A program made the position numbers and the translations under genes. From positions 1 to 64,000 of the forward strand of contig RWJK01001951.1 of the NCBI GenBank assembly GCA_004335835.1: DNA of 64,000 nucleotides, read 5' to 3'. Position 1 is the first letter of the stretch, and each line of letters starts with the position of its first letter. The notes under the pieces were generated by a model. That model was given only the letters and a program-made list of their open reading frames with translations. It was not told the DNA's origin and made no database searches. This DNA comes from Scenedesmus sp. ARA3. Lineage: Eukaryota > Chlorophyta > Chlorophyceae > Sphaeropleales > Scenedesmaceae. Positions 23,055 to 38,159 of this stretch are shown here, piece after piece.

Positions 23055-24360
23055 CACTGTGGTGACACTGAAGCAGCAGCTCCACCTGCACTCCCTTGCA
23101 GCAGCAGTCAGCAGCAGCAGCCCAGCAGCAACAGCAGCAGCCCAGCAGCAGCAGTGTGTGCTGCTGGAGTTGCCCGGGGCGCAGCAGCAGCCGCATGGCT
23201 GCTCGGCCGGTGCTCAGGCAGTAGCAGCAGCAGCGGAGCGGCTGGCAGCTGTCGTTGAGCAGCAGCCAGTGCCAGCAGCAGACCTGCAGCAAGTTGTGCA
23301 GCAGCTGGTCACGGCGCTGCAGCAGCAGCTGCAGGAGTTGAGCAGCCCGCCTCAGCCAGCTCGCAAGATGCGCCACCAGCAGCAGCAGCGGCAGCAGCAG
23401 CGGCAGGAAGGCACGCAGCCGCAGCATGCACACGCAGAGCTGCTGCTGGTGTCGCAGCGGCTGCTGGGCCAGGGGCTTGCAGCACTTGCAGACGCACAGG
23501 CATGGCAGCTTCTAGGGGAGCTGCATTCCCTGCAGCCGCTGCAGTCGCTTGCAGCTTGCCCAGGGCTGCTGCCTGCACTCACAGCTGCGCAGCAGTACCG
23601 TCTGCTGCGGCAGGTGCTGCTTGCTGCTCAGGAGGTGCCCTCAGAGTCACTGGTGCGATCAGTGCAGCACCTGCTAGGCCAGCCACAGCAGCAAGAGGCG
23701 GCTGCACAGCAGCAGGAGGCAGCGGCAATGCGTGCGGTAGCTGAGGCAGCGGTGGGAGCAGCAGAGGCGGCAGCTGCGAACGGCGACGCAGCTGCAGCGC
23801 CTGCGCTGCTGGCTATGGCACGCAAGGCAGCTGCGGCAGTGGATGGCTTCACTGCGAGTCAGGTGCTGCTGCATGTGCTGCTGGCAGCGCCGCTTGATGC
23901 AGTGGAAGCTCAAGCAGCGCTGGCGGCGCTTCCCACAGCTGCTGTGCTGCGGCTGCTCAAGGTGCTGCGCAAGTGGGTGGCCAAGTACAGCAGCCTGCCG
24001 CTGCGTGAGAGCCCCAGCTGGCCCAGCTGGCAGGCAGTGGGCCTGCAGGGCGAGCTGTTTGCCAGCAGCCAGGCGGCTGCGCTGCTGCTGACTCCCAGCT
24101 GGCCGCAAGTACTGGAGTGGTGCAGGCTGGTGATGGATGCGCACCTGACGCGGCTGGCGATGCTGCCGGCGGCTGCGGCGCTGCTGCGGCAGATGCAGGC
24201 GGCGCTGCAGCCTGAGCTGGGAGCCACGAGCAGGCTGGGCAGGATGAAGGGCGTGGTGGAGCACATGGCTGCTGGCGGGGCGCTGCCTGCTGCTGCTGAG
24301 GCGGCTAACAGCGCATACACGCTGGAGCTGCTGGACCTGCGCCTGGCTGGCAGGGGGTGA
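21697..24360 (+). CDS. NOL11-like nucleolar protein (t-UTP / SSU processome candidate)
   Basis: Probably a nucleolar factor for rRNA transcription and early 18S processing. I start at 21697 because the context accATGg is strong and the protein-like sequence (MAEQSLAAVLCQADRAVGLA) begins there. An intron at 21832-21924 (93 nt, donor GTGAGT, acceptor TTGCAG) keeps the frame, giving about 856 residues. The N-terminal half resembles a degenerate beta-propeller (VTVQGDGVISYDTSKL, VVLLDGTVGVADF, LAVQWKDGSVTVYHSSS). The C-terminal half is helical with Gln-rich linkers. The closest family hint is the end: VLEWCRLVMDAHLTRLAMLP followed by YTLELLDL, which matches the layout of the NOL11 C-terminus (WICLLLDANFTVVVMMP, then YSIEVLELF). 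The assignment rests on that and the architecture. Confidence 0.55.
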
Positions 24361-24468
24361 CGCGGCTGCTCGGCAATACTGCTTAGCTGCAGCTGCAGAG
24401 CACCTGCCAGTGGTGCTGGTGTTGTTGGACCTGAGCCTGGCTGGCAGGGGGTGACGTGGCTGCTCAGT
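24327..24468 (+). repeat. Tandem duplication of a gene's last codons and stop
   Basis: Segments 24327-24374 and 24421-24468 are near-identical copies with a period of about 94 bp. Each contains gcctggctggcagggggtga, the last codons and TGA stop of the NOL11-like gene. The second copy lies in the 3' UTR. Confidence 0.85.
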
Positions 24469-26603
24469 GTGGCGCAGCAGTGGCTGGCATGGCGCTTGCG
24501 TGTGTGCTGGAATTGACTGGTGGCTGCTTGAGCCTGGTGGATGATATTCAAAACGCCATGCGTCTGTGTATAATGAGACTGGTACAGAATTGCTGCTAGG
24601 ATGTGCTGCTGGTTGTGCATGCACATGCGCATGCTGCCACCAATGGCTGTAGCTGTCTGCATGCATTCCAGCTGGCAGCGGCCGCCGCTGCCCACTGCAA
24701 CGGTAGTGGCGCTGGCGCTGGTAGGCACATGATTGCGGCAGCTTTGGCCTGCAATTGCTCCGATGGCCAGGGCTGTGTGTGCAGGCAACGTTGCCTGCAG
24801 CAGTGACAGCGTTTGCTTTGCTGTACCTGAGGCCCAGATGGGTGCTGGACTTTGTTAAAGTGGCTGCTGCCTGTTGTACACTGTGCAACAAATAGTAAAA
24901 TGACGAATTCTAGACAAAGCCAGGATGCCGAAGCACACTGGTCATGCACAGCTGCGCACCTTCAAGCAATGCTGAGCCAGAAGACCCCCGCCAAAGTCTC
25001 CTGGCACTCCGAGTGGTGGGCTGCTCATGTAGACACGGCTGCCCCGCACCATAGCATCATGCGAAGTTCTCACCTGTAGGCACAGAGAAGGTTACAGGGC
25101 AGGGTCGTTAGGGGTCCAATGGCGGGACCACCTGTGACCCCTGCCCCCCGGCCTTCAAGTAGTCCTGGGTAGACCGTGGTGTAGGTTCCAGTCATGACAA
25201 GGACGCTCGCGTGTTACAGAGCAGCAGCGAGCAACAGCGTATGTTACAATACACATCACAGTTGGTTCAGGTACAGCTTTGTTTGTGAAGGTAATCCAGC
25301 AGCAACAGTCACATATGTAGTACACCGGTTACAACAGACTGCCATCACCTTGAGGTCTGGCACAGCTGTGACTACAATCCAGCAACATCATTTGGATCTT
25401 TGTTACAACAGTAGACGGCCACAGAGCGGCCGGCCAAAGAGTACATACAGTGCAGTTGTTCAGCCTTCGGCACCCTTTGAATGGGCTATCATGGCACATA
25501 CACGCACGGCTTTGCTTGAGGGTGCGCAGCCTTGCATTTATTTTGTAACTGCGTCTTTTGACACGCAGCGTATGGCTCCTTAGGCTGAGCGGGCAGGCCC
25601 TGGATTATCCGGGATTATCGTGATGTCTGTAACTGTCCTCAGGCTTCGCCAATTGGCAAAGGTAAAAAGCTTGCATAGGCATGTGAACACAGGTTTGCAG
25701 AGCATAATGCAACATAGTGCGTACTCACATGGCATTCAAGTGGTCCCCCCTAGAGGCCACCATGGCTGCTTGAACCGCAGTTGTGCAGATGCGCTGTTCC
25801 TGCTGCTCCTCTTGTGACCTGTGTGTATTACCTGCATTCACAATACAACCTGGTCAGCGCCGTCCCCGAGAGCCACGATGCCCTAGGGGGGCAACGGCAC
25901 TGACGGTCTTCGGTGCTCTTGTAGCCATTGGTAGCCCTGGTAGTGACACCTTGTCAGTGACTTCGTTGGTGTGGTCATCTCCAGCATGTGTGCAGTAGAT
26001 GTTACCTCGCAATTAAGCAGGAGAAGCAGCAGTGATTTTATGTATGAATATGGGGGAAATGTATGCCTGTGTTACCGTTCCGTACAGCTGTCCTGATGAT
26101 TTGCTGTCATGATCAATCCAAGCCTTTGCAAAGGCTTTGCCAAGCAATCACCAGCCACACAGCTGCTCATGGGACACCGTAAGGACTTTCAGTATCAGCA
26201 TGTTACCATGTAAGCCCTGGAACCCCGAGGACTTGTAACTGCAGTGCAGCGGCACATACTACCTGATAGTACCACGGGATAGATGCAAAACTTTGAACGG
26301 ATCTTTGCCAACCGCCACAGAACTGCAGTCATTTGCACAGCCGCAAATAGCCCTTCAGCAACCACTGCCTGCATGCCTAGCAGCGCTGCCTAAGATCTGG
26401 CTGAGAGGTCCGCACTCAAAGCTACGCTGCACACTGCCTGCTGAACAACACAACAAAAGAATGGGCAAGCCAGGACAACACCAGACACACAACATCCGCC
26501 TAGCAGCACACCAATGAGAGAGAAACGCCGCACAGCACCCATTGTTCATTCTGTGCCAAGGCAAGCACGCACACCGCTCAAATGCAGGCCACACGCACGC
26601 GCA
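24361..26603. other. Convergent intergenic region, NOL11-like gene / LysRS
   Basis: About 2.2 kb lies between two convergent stop codons. It is clearly lower in GC and triplet repeats than the genes. Several open frames occur without domains, splice patterns or codon bias. TGTAA-type motifs are present (for example near 25543 and 25626 on the plus strand), but none can be assigned. I see no gene, tRNA or mobile element. Confidence 0.5.
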
Positions 26604-31156
<4,553 letters not shown>

Positions 31157-31782
31157 CGTGAACAAACGATCCTGTACAACGCAAGACGAATGTGAAAGGA
31201 TCACAGAAAAGGCCACCAGGACAGCAACAGCTGCAGTAGGTTGAGCTCGCCGCCGGAACACACGGCAGCAAGTACTTCACATTTAGGCGATTAGCATCAC
31301 GATAAGTTGTTTGTTGCGCTCAGCATACAAGTCAGAGCAGTGTTCTCGGCTAACATAACACATCATTCAAACATATTGTCGCTGGCTGTCCATGAATGGC
31401 ACTACGAACATTGTGTAACGTTTAAACGTTCACATGGATGTTGATTCAGCTCGTCAACGATTCAAGGTTTGCTGTACTGCTTCAGCCGGACTGCTTCTGC
31501 TCGTGTGCTCGCATGGTGCGCCAGAACCAACATCAAACCAAAACAAACACTAGTAGAGTTCGGAACACCTCACCGTGCTCGCTGCGGCAGCTCAAGCCAC
31601 GGCATCAGGGCAGCAGCAGCGATTGACTGCAGGGCCTGTTGTACCTGCCTTGATCTCAGCACAAATCTAGAATCTGGGCACAGCTAGCTTGAAACCAAGA
31701 CAGGCTTATAGCCAGCATATGGGGACGGTGTGGCTGGCCACAGCTGGGCTCTAAGCTAGGGCAGTCATCAACCGCAACAGAG
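31157..31782. promoter_or_regulatory. Bidirectional promoter region, LysRS / katanin p80
   Basis: A 626-bp gap separates the start codons of two divergent housekeeping genes. It is A/T-richer than both. I could not identify a TATA box or a known factor site. Confidence 0.6.
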
Positions 31783-34060
31783 ATGCGATCATACAAGCTA
31801 GGTACGGCCGATAATGGAACCCTGCTCATGCCTGAACTGATGTGCATCCAAGGTGAAGATTCAGAACACCATCACCGCTCTTCTGTGTTGCTGCAGACGA
31901 GTTTGTCGCCCACAGTGGCGCAGTGAACTGCTTGAGGATTGGCAGGAACACTGCAGGCGTGCTGGCAACAGGCGGGGAGGACAAGAAAGTCAACTTGTGG
32001 CGGATAGGGCAGCCGCATGTCATTCAGGTAGGCTGCAAGTCTGGGCTATCAGCTCTGTGCTGTAAATGCAGCGCCAGCAATGCATAACGCCTTGCACCAT
32101 CTTTGTCAGTTCAAAATCTGTCACCAAGACCACTCCTAGGACCACAAACGCTTACCAATGACAGAAGCAACAACATACACAATGTTCTGCTTGGATCAAT
32201 GCTTGCAGACTCTGGTTGGGCTCAACTCACCAGTCGAGTGTGTTACCTTTGACCCAGCCGAGGACAAGGTTGGAGCAGGTGCAGCAAACGGCACAGTCAA
32301 GGTCTGGGACCTTGACACAGGCAAAGGTGAGCGCCTATAGCTGATGCCTCAGCTCAACTGCAGGAGTGGCCGACAGCTGTGGCAGCCATACGCTGCGTAC
32401 AGTGCATCACAACAAGTCCGCTGCTTGTACGGTGTGCTGCTTTGGTGCTTGCATCGTGCTGCTGCTTGCCGTTCTAAGATCTGCTTCCGTTGTTGCTGCT
32501 CTTGCATGGTTGTGCCTTGCAGTATGCTGCAGCCTGACGGGGCACCGCTCGAACTGCCTAACAATAGAGTTCGGTCCCCCAGAAAGCAACATGGTTGTCA
32601 CTGGCTCGCTCGACACGAACGTCAAGGTGTGGGACTTGCGCCGCAAGGACAGCATCACCACCTACAAAGGCCACAGCCGCGGCGTGCGGAAGCTTGCCAT
32701 CAGCCCTGACAACAAATGGGTGTGCTCTGGCTCAGAAAGCGGGGAGCTTAAGGTCAGTAACAGCTTTAGCAGGAAAGTGCAGCCAGCATGCCTGGTGTAC
32801 CTCACTGCACAGTGCAAGCGTGTGTTGAGTGGCACCTTCCAGTTCTTTCAATCATACTGGGCTTACCATTCTGTGTCGGGCACAACCGCAACCCCTGACG
32901 TAGCATTGCTGCCGTTTCTGCTGCCACCCCTGCCTCTATGTTCCTGCTGCCACCCGCCACAGCTGTGGGACCTGGCGTCAGGGCGCAACGTTAAGGACGG
33001 CTGGTCCCACGACAACGGCATCACAGGCATTGAGTTCCACCCCTGCGAGTTCCTGCTAGCTACCAGCAGCAGCGACCGCACTGTGCGGGTGTGGGACCTT
33101 GAAGTCTGGGAGCAAGTGGAGACCCTTGGGCCTGAGACAACAGCAGTGCGGGCCATCGCCTACCACAGGGACGGCCGGCAGCTGCTGACAGCAACATCGG
33201 ACGCGCTGAAGGTGTGGGGCTGCGAGCCTGCAGTGCACCATGACACAGTGCAGATGGACTGGCGCAACCTGGTGGACATGCACCTGACGTACAAGGATGA
33301 CCAGCCGCGCGTGATTGGCTGCTGTTGCAACAACAGCGCAGTTGGCGTGTTCCTTGTGGACCTACGCAAGGTGGCACCGTTCAACGGCGGGGCCACGGCA
33401 GCAGCAGCAACGGCAGCGGCTGGGCCAGCAGTGGCCTGCAGCGGCGGCACCCGTGCGTCTGCGCAGCCGCAGCGCAGCGGCATTGGCAGGCACAGCTTGC
33501 AGCCTCAGCAGCGCCACCAACCTGCGACGTTCATAGAGTCGCCGGTGGTGCCAGGCAGCAGCCCTTATGCCAGCCATGCGGCAGGCTCCCAAGCAGCAGC
33601 GTCGGCCGGGCCACTGATGCAGCAGTTAAGCAGGCAGCGCACGCCGCCTGGGCTGCCAAGCAGCGCCCACACGGCAGACAAGTCCAGCAGCATAGCAGCA
33701 GCCAAGCAGAGGCACAATGGCGAAATGCCGCTGGGTGTGCCACTGCAGCCTGGACAGCTGCCACCAGCAGATGGTGGGCTAATGCAGCAGCAGCAGCGCC
33801 GCAGAACAGGAGACACATTCCCAGAGTTCGAGATCCGGGTTCCTGCAGGCCCGCCACCACCCAAGCCAGCAGTAGGTGACTTTAGCGGCCCACACAGGAG
33901 CAGCAGCAGGGAGTATGGCAGCAGCAATAACAGCAGCAGCAACAACAGCAGCAACAGCAGCAGACGGACGTCCGGATATGATGTGGAGGCAGCTGCAGCA
34001 GGCATGCGTGGCATGGGCTTCACAGATGCAGCACCCGTCAGCTATGCCAGCAGCGCCTCT

Positions 34061-34091
<31 letters not shown>

Positions 34092-34789
34092 CGTACAATG
34101 CTGCTCCCAGCAGGATGTCCTCCAGGGAGGTGGCCAGCGCTGGCGGCATTGGCGCCGTGCCTGCCAACGGCCGCGACTGGCAGCCACAGGCCACTGCTGC
34201 TGGCCTAGCAGCAGCCAAGTCCAGCTCCGCACCTGGTGACATGGCTGTTGCCGCTGGCGCAGCAGCGGCGCCGGACCCTATTGTTGCTGCCATGGCGCAG
34301 CGGCCGCTGCTCAAGGCAGACTTGACGCGCATGGTGACGGCGCTGCAGCTGGCGAAAGGCTTTGTGGCGCGTGGCAACCTTGAGGGCGCCTACAAGGCAG
34401 CGCTCAGCCAGGGTGATGCGGCAGTGGCGTGCATGCTGGTTGAGGCAGTGCAGAGCCGGCAGGATGCCTTTGAGCTGAACTCAGTGGAGCCGCTGATCAA
34501 GCTGCTGGAGCTGCTGCTGGCAGCCGGCCAGGAGCAGCAGCAGGCGGTGGGGCTGTCAGCGCTGGCGCTGGTGCTGCGCGGGCCTGGTCAGGTTGTGCGG
34601 GAGGTATGTGGCGGGCCTGGCCCAGTGGGTGTTGACTTGAGCTATGAGCAGCGCAAGAACAAGTGCCTGTTGGTGAAGATGTGCCTGGAGGGACTAGGGA
34701 TGAAGCTTGGGGTGCTAGCGCGTGGCAGCGGGCCAGTAGCAGCTCGTGCACAGCTGCTGGTGGGGGAGCTGAGGCGAGTAGTAGGGTGA
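31783..34789 (+). CDS. KATNB1: Katanin p80 subunit (WD40 and con80 domains)
   Basis: Targeting subunit of the microtubule-severing katanin complex; the Chlamydomonas orthologue PF15 is needed for the central pair of cilia. Exons: 31783-31801, 31897-32027, 32209-32326, 32523-32752, 32963-34789, giving 774 residues. The tiny first exon gives MRSYKL, which splices in phase onto DEFVAHSGAVNCL and mirrors the plant p80 N-terminus (YKLQEFVAHSGNVNCL); this decided the start. WD repeats fill about 7-300: WRIGQP, VKVWDLDTGK, LTGHRSNCLTIEF, VKVWDLRRKDSITTYKGHS, LWDLASGRNVKDGW, SSDRTVRVWDLEVWE. A Ser/Gln-rich linker (about 320-610) leads to the con80 p60-binding domain (LLKADLTRMVTALQLAKGFV, AVACMLVEAVQSRQDAFEL). 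Confidence 0.94.
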
Positions 34790-36479
34790 GCAGTGCGCCA
34801 GTAGTGTGTTTTGCAGGGCTATTGATAGGTCCTGCAAGGCATGGTTGGCGGTAGCATTCAATGCTAGAACTCGATCTGCTTGTGTATGTGTCTGGCACCC
34901 AAGCTTGAGGCTCTTTGGATGATGTGTTGTGGCTGTAGGTGGCATGTGCAGATGCGCCATTCCTTCGGATATCTGCGGCTTTCGAGGCCAGGCAGACAAG
35001 GTCCATTTCACACAATCTTGTGATGTTGAGCATGCCTGCTCAGCAAGCAACTGCAGTTGCCCAGCTGGGCTGCACCTTGTATGGGCTGCTGGCAGTGCAC
35101 ATATGTTGATGCATGACAGCTGCAGAGTGCGATTCTTGCAGTGCTCAGCATGCTTCGCAGCATTGAAAGAGCTGCTGAAAGCTGATGCAATCAAATAGTA
35201 CCAAAGCTCACCCACGTGCAACTAGTGCTACTTTTGTTGGTCCTCATCGTGCATGTACTCGTGTGGCAGCCTGCCGACACCACTGCCAGTGGCAGTGCCT
35301 GCTTACGGGGCGGTGCTTGTGGGCGGTAAATGTGAGTTTCAGACTCACTCAAAGTTGGAGTCATTGCAAAGAGCTGGTCATAAAACTGGCCAGCCACCAT
35401 GGTGTACTGCTGGTACAGTGCAGTGCAGCTGATGGTTCCAGTAGAGCTTGGGTTGAACCCAAGTTGGCACCACACTGAAGGGGCCATCAGGCTGCATAAT
35501 AGCTAGACAGGGAGCAGGCAGGAGGCTCTCTGTGCCACCAGTGCACTGCCACATCGGCTTGGCGCCGTCAGGCTTCCTTTATTGTCAGCCATGCCACCAG
35601 TGCACTGCCGCTCCATGTGGGCTGTCGCTAGGTTGCCGCAACCTGCCAGCCTGCCAGCCTACCAGTGGCAGCTAGGTTGCTGGCAGCAGTTTGGCTGCGC
35701 TCAGCAGCTGCTATGTGAGCGTGCTATTTTATATATTGCCCGACGCACACACCAAATCAAATCTCATGCAGACAGCCATGAAGTACCTATCAGAATGTGC
35801 ACCAGGCCCTTGTGACCAGGGCACCCCTGAACCTGACGCATGGCTGCTGACGTGGGGTGAAGGCACTTCCTTGGACGGGCAGAGGAGCTGTGCTAGGCGA
35901 CATATTTGATACCAGGGCAAGCAATGTATTCACCAGACCAAGGATGATTGTCGACCGCGCAAGGAGCTTCCTGGCCTTGCCCGTTGACCTTTACTATGAC
36001 CATCGTCGCGACTCTACCACTCCAATTAGTCAGCTATGCCTCACATTATCCAATCGCAACAGCATGTCCCTTTTAACAAAACTGAAGCGAGGCAGAGTTG
36101 GTCGGTTTTGGACCTTAAGCTTTGGTCGTGTGGTAGTTGCCCGGCACATTCGCGCATACTTCACCGTATATGCCTCCGTCCTGAAGTTCGATCCTTGCCT
36201 CTCTCACTCATTACCACTGCATATCACGTTTTGAACGATCGTTACAGGTTGCGAGCAGACCTTAGTTGAGCAGAAACACACACAAGCCCAACATTGCAAC
36301 TACAGGACCCAAGTGTGCACCACTTTTCTAGTGACGTCTTTTGGATTTTCTTTGGTGCAGTTCTACCTTGAGAACGTGCTCAGCAGTTTGGCGCTAGCTA
36401 CTCCCCCGCTAGCGCCCACCCGGCTTCATCGCCTAGCAGCCAGCTCCTGAGCAGTCGCTGAGCAAAGCAAGGCATCATC
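34790..36479 (+). other. Intergenic region between katanin p80 and the CREST-type gene
   Basis: About 1.7 kb between two plus-strand genes holds the katanin p80 3' UTR and the promoter of the next gene. The part around 35,900-36,360 is A/T-richer and looks promoter-like. An open frame at 35857-36234 has no domain and no coding composition. A hairpin and an E2F-like string close to the next start codon are listed separately. Confidence 0.5.
36387..36416 (+). promoter_or_regulatory. Inverted repeat overlapping an E2F-like motif
   Basis: Arms ggcgctagc (36390-36398) and gctagcgcc (36408-36416) are exact reverse complements with a 9-nt loop, 64-90 bp before the next start codon. TTTGGCGC at 36387-36394 fits TTTSSCGC and overlaps the left arm. 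It could act in DNA as a factor site or in RNA as a 5' UTR hairpin. Confidence 0.45.
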
Positions 36480-38159
36480 ATGGCATTGCTTCAACTGCCT
36501 CGCCTGGAGACGCGCTACACAGCTGTGCAGCTGGGCAGCAGCAACCAGCAGCAGCTGGAGGGAAGCAGCAGTGAAGAGGAGCTTTGTGGTGCCTCGCCCA
36601 CTTCTTCCTCAGACTACAGCAGCTCTGACATAGAGTTCTACTCGGGCAAGGCCAATCAGCACTGTGCACGCTTGCAGCAGCAGCGGCCACCCAGGCGTGC
36701 CCTGCGCTGGCTGGTCAGGCGCCTGCATCAGGCAGACCGCAAGCAGCAAGCCAGCTTGCCCTCAGGAGGATCCTTCGATTCCCTGTCAGGCTTCAGTGAC
36801 TGTAGCAGTGAGGCGCAGTATGATGGAATCGTGCTGCTGCCTCCGCCAGCCCCAAAGCAGCAAGCACAGCAGCAGCAGCAGCTGGAGCAGCAGTTGAATC
36901 AGTCAGAGCAGACTGCGGCAGCTGCTGCTGAGGCAGCAGCGCAGCCGGCAGAGGGCGGTTTCCGCCGCCTGCTGAGGGCTGTGCTGCGGCCTGTGGTGCG
37001 CTTTGTGCGCACTGTGTGCAGCAGCGCAGGGCCCCAGGGGCCTGGCAGCAACGACAACAGCCTGGCTGAGCAAATCATCAACGTGGTCACATCCATCCCC
37101 TTCTTCGTCATCGGCATGCAAGGCCTGAGGTGAGCCCCAAAGTGATGTGCCTGAAGCTAGTTAATCACAGGCTGACTAGCTGATCCGTGTGATTGCCTGC
37201 TGACTTCTGCTACATGCCAAGCAGCATGGGACACAGGCGGGTTAGTCCACTCATGTGCACTGTGTTACGATACCATTGCCCCCACCACACATCTGCATGC
37301 CTGCAACATCACGCACAACCTCAGCTCCTTGCTTCACTACTGCTGCTCGTCACACTTTCTTGCAGGCGGCGCCGCTGCCCCCGGGGCCGCCACTTCAGTC
37401 TCGCCTTCATGGCGGTGGGCATCGCAGCAGCAGGCTACCACGGCGTCAACCCCAGCAGCCCGCTGCGGCCGCTGCTGCGCAAGATGGACTACTACAGCAT
37501 CTGCTACTGCAGCAACGTGCTGCGGCGTGCAGCACACATCGGCCTGCCAGCGCCCCTGCGGGTTGCAGCGCTGCTGGCAGCGCCTTTGAAGCCGACTGCG
37601 GTGACTGGGCTCAACCTGCTGCTGGTGGAGGTGAGCAGCAGGGCAGGGACTTTTTTGCAAGGAGTGCAAGGCTGTTGACTGAAGCTGGCATGCAGTTTAT
37701 TCAGTATGTATGCCTGTCCCCTACAGTCCTCAGCAGCTGTGCTGGCTGGCAAAGCCGGCTGAACGCTGCATACAAGCGACAGCACAAAGTATTTGGCTCG
37801 CTCAACAATGTTCAGCCTGCAGCAGCTAATTCCCCCCTGCAGCGGCACGCAGCCCACACAGCCACCACCCCTGACACTTGCTGCTGCTGTGCCTGCCGCC
37901 CCTGCAGAGCAAGTACCTACGCTCCGCGCTGTCTCACGCGCACCTGCGCCCCAGCTTCAAGCTGCACCTGGGCACCGGCCTGGTGGGCATGGCTGCCTTT
38001 GCCTACGAGGACATCGCCAATGGCATGCGCTGGCCCCCCGTGCTGCACTCGCTGTGGCACTGCCTGAGCGCGGTTGCCATGGGCTGCTTTGGCCAGCTGC
38101 TGCAGCACCAGGAGCTGCTGCTGATGCTGGAGGGCGTGCAGGTGGAGGCCTGCAGCTGA
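36480..38159 (+). CDS. CREST-superfamily-like multipass membrane protein
   Basis: Three exons (36480-37129, 37366-37630, 37908-38159) join in phase to 388 residues. Residues 1-195 are a soluble Ser/Gln-rich tail with an acidic Ser cluster (SSSEEEL, SSSDYSSSDIEF). At least five hydrophobic segments follow, starting at IINVVTSIPFFVIGMQ. The membrane part carries the pattern of the CREST superfamily (alkaline ceramidases, PAQR receptors, TMEM8, Per1-like): His in AAGYHGVNPSSP, Asp in KMDYYSI, and HxxxH in VLHSLWHCLSA. In that superfamily these residues bind a metal and support lipid-amide or ester hydrolysis. The combination suggests a lipid hydrolase-like role, but this is inferred from a few residues. 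A different multipass family is possible. Confidence 0.5.

Noticed and set aside
25080..25200. Possible tRNA (ggttccagtc resembles a B box)
   Set aside because: No matching A box or cloverleaf arms could be paired around it.
25194..25583. 129-codon open frame between the NOL11-like gene and LysRS
   Set aside because: Composition is not coding-like, there is no domain, and no splice sites link it to other segments.
31828..31852. Alternative start codons for katanin p80 (31828 and 31840) with donor at 31853
   Set aside because: They are in phase, but the 31783-31801 exon recreates the conserved YKL...EFVAHSG N-terminus far better.
35857..36234. 125-codon open frame upstream of the CREST-type gene
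   Set aside because: Located in A/T-rich promoter-like DNA with no recognisable protein features.
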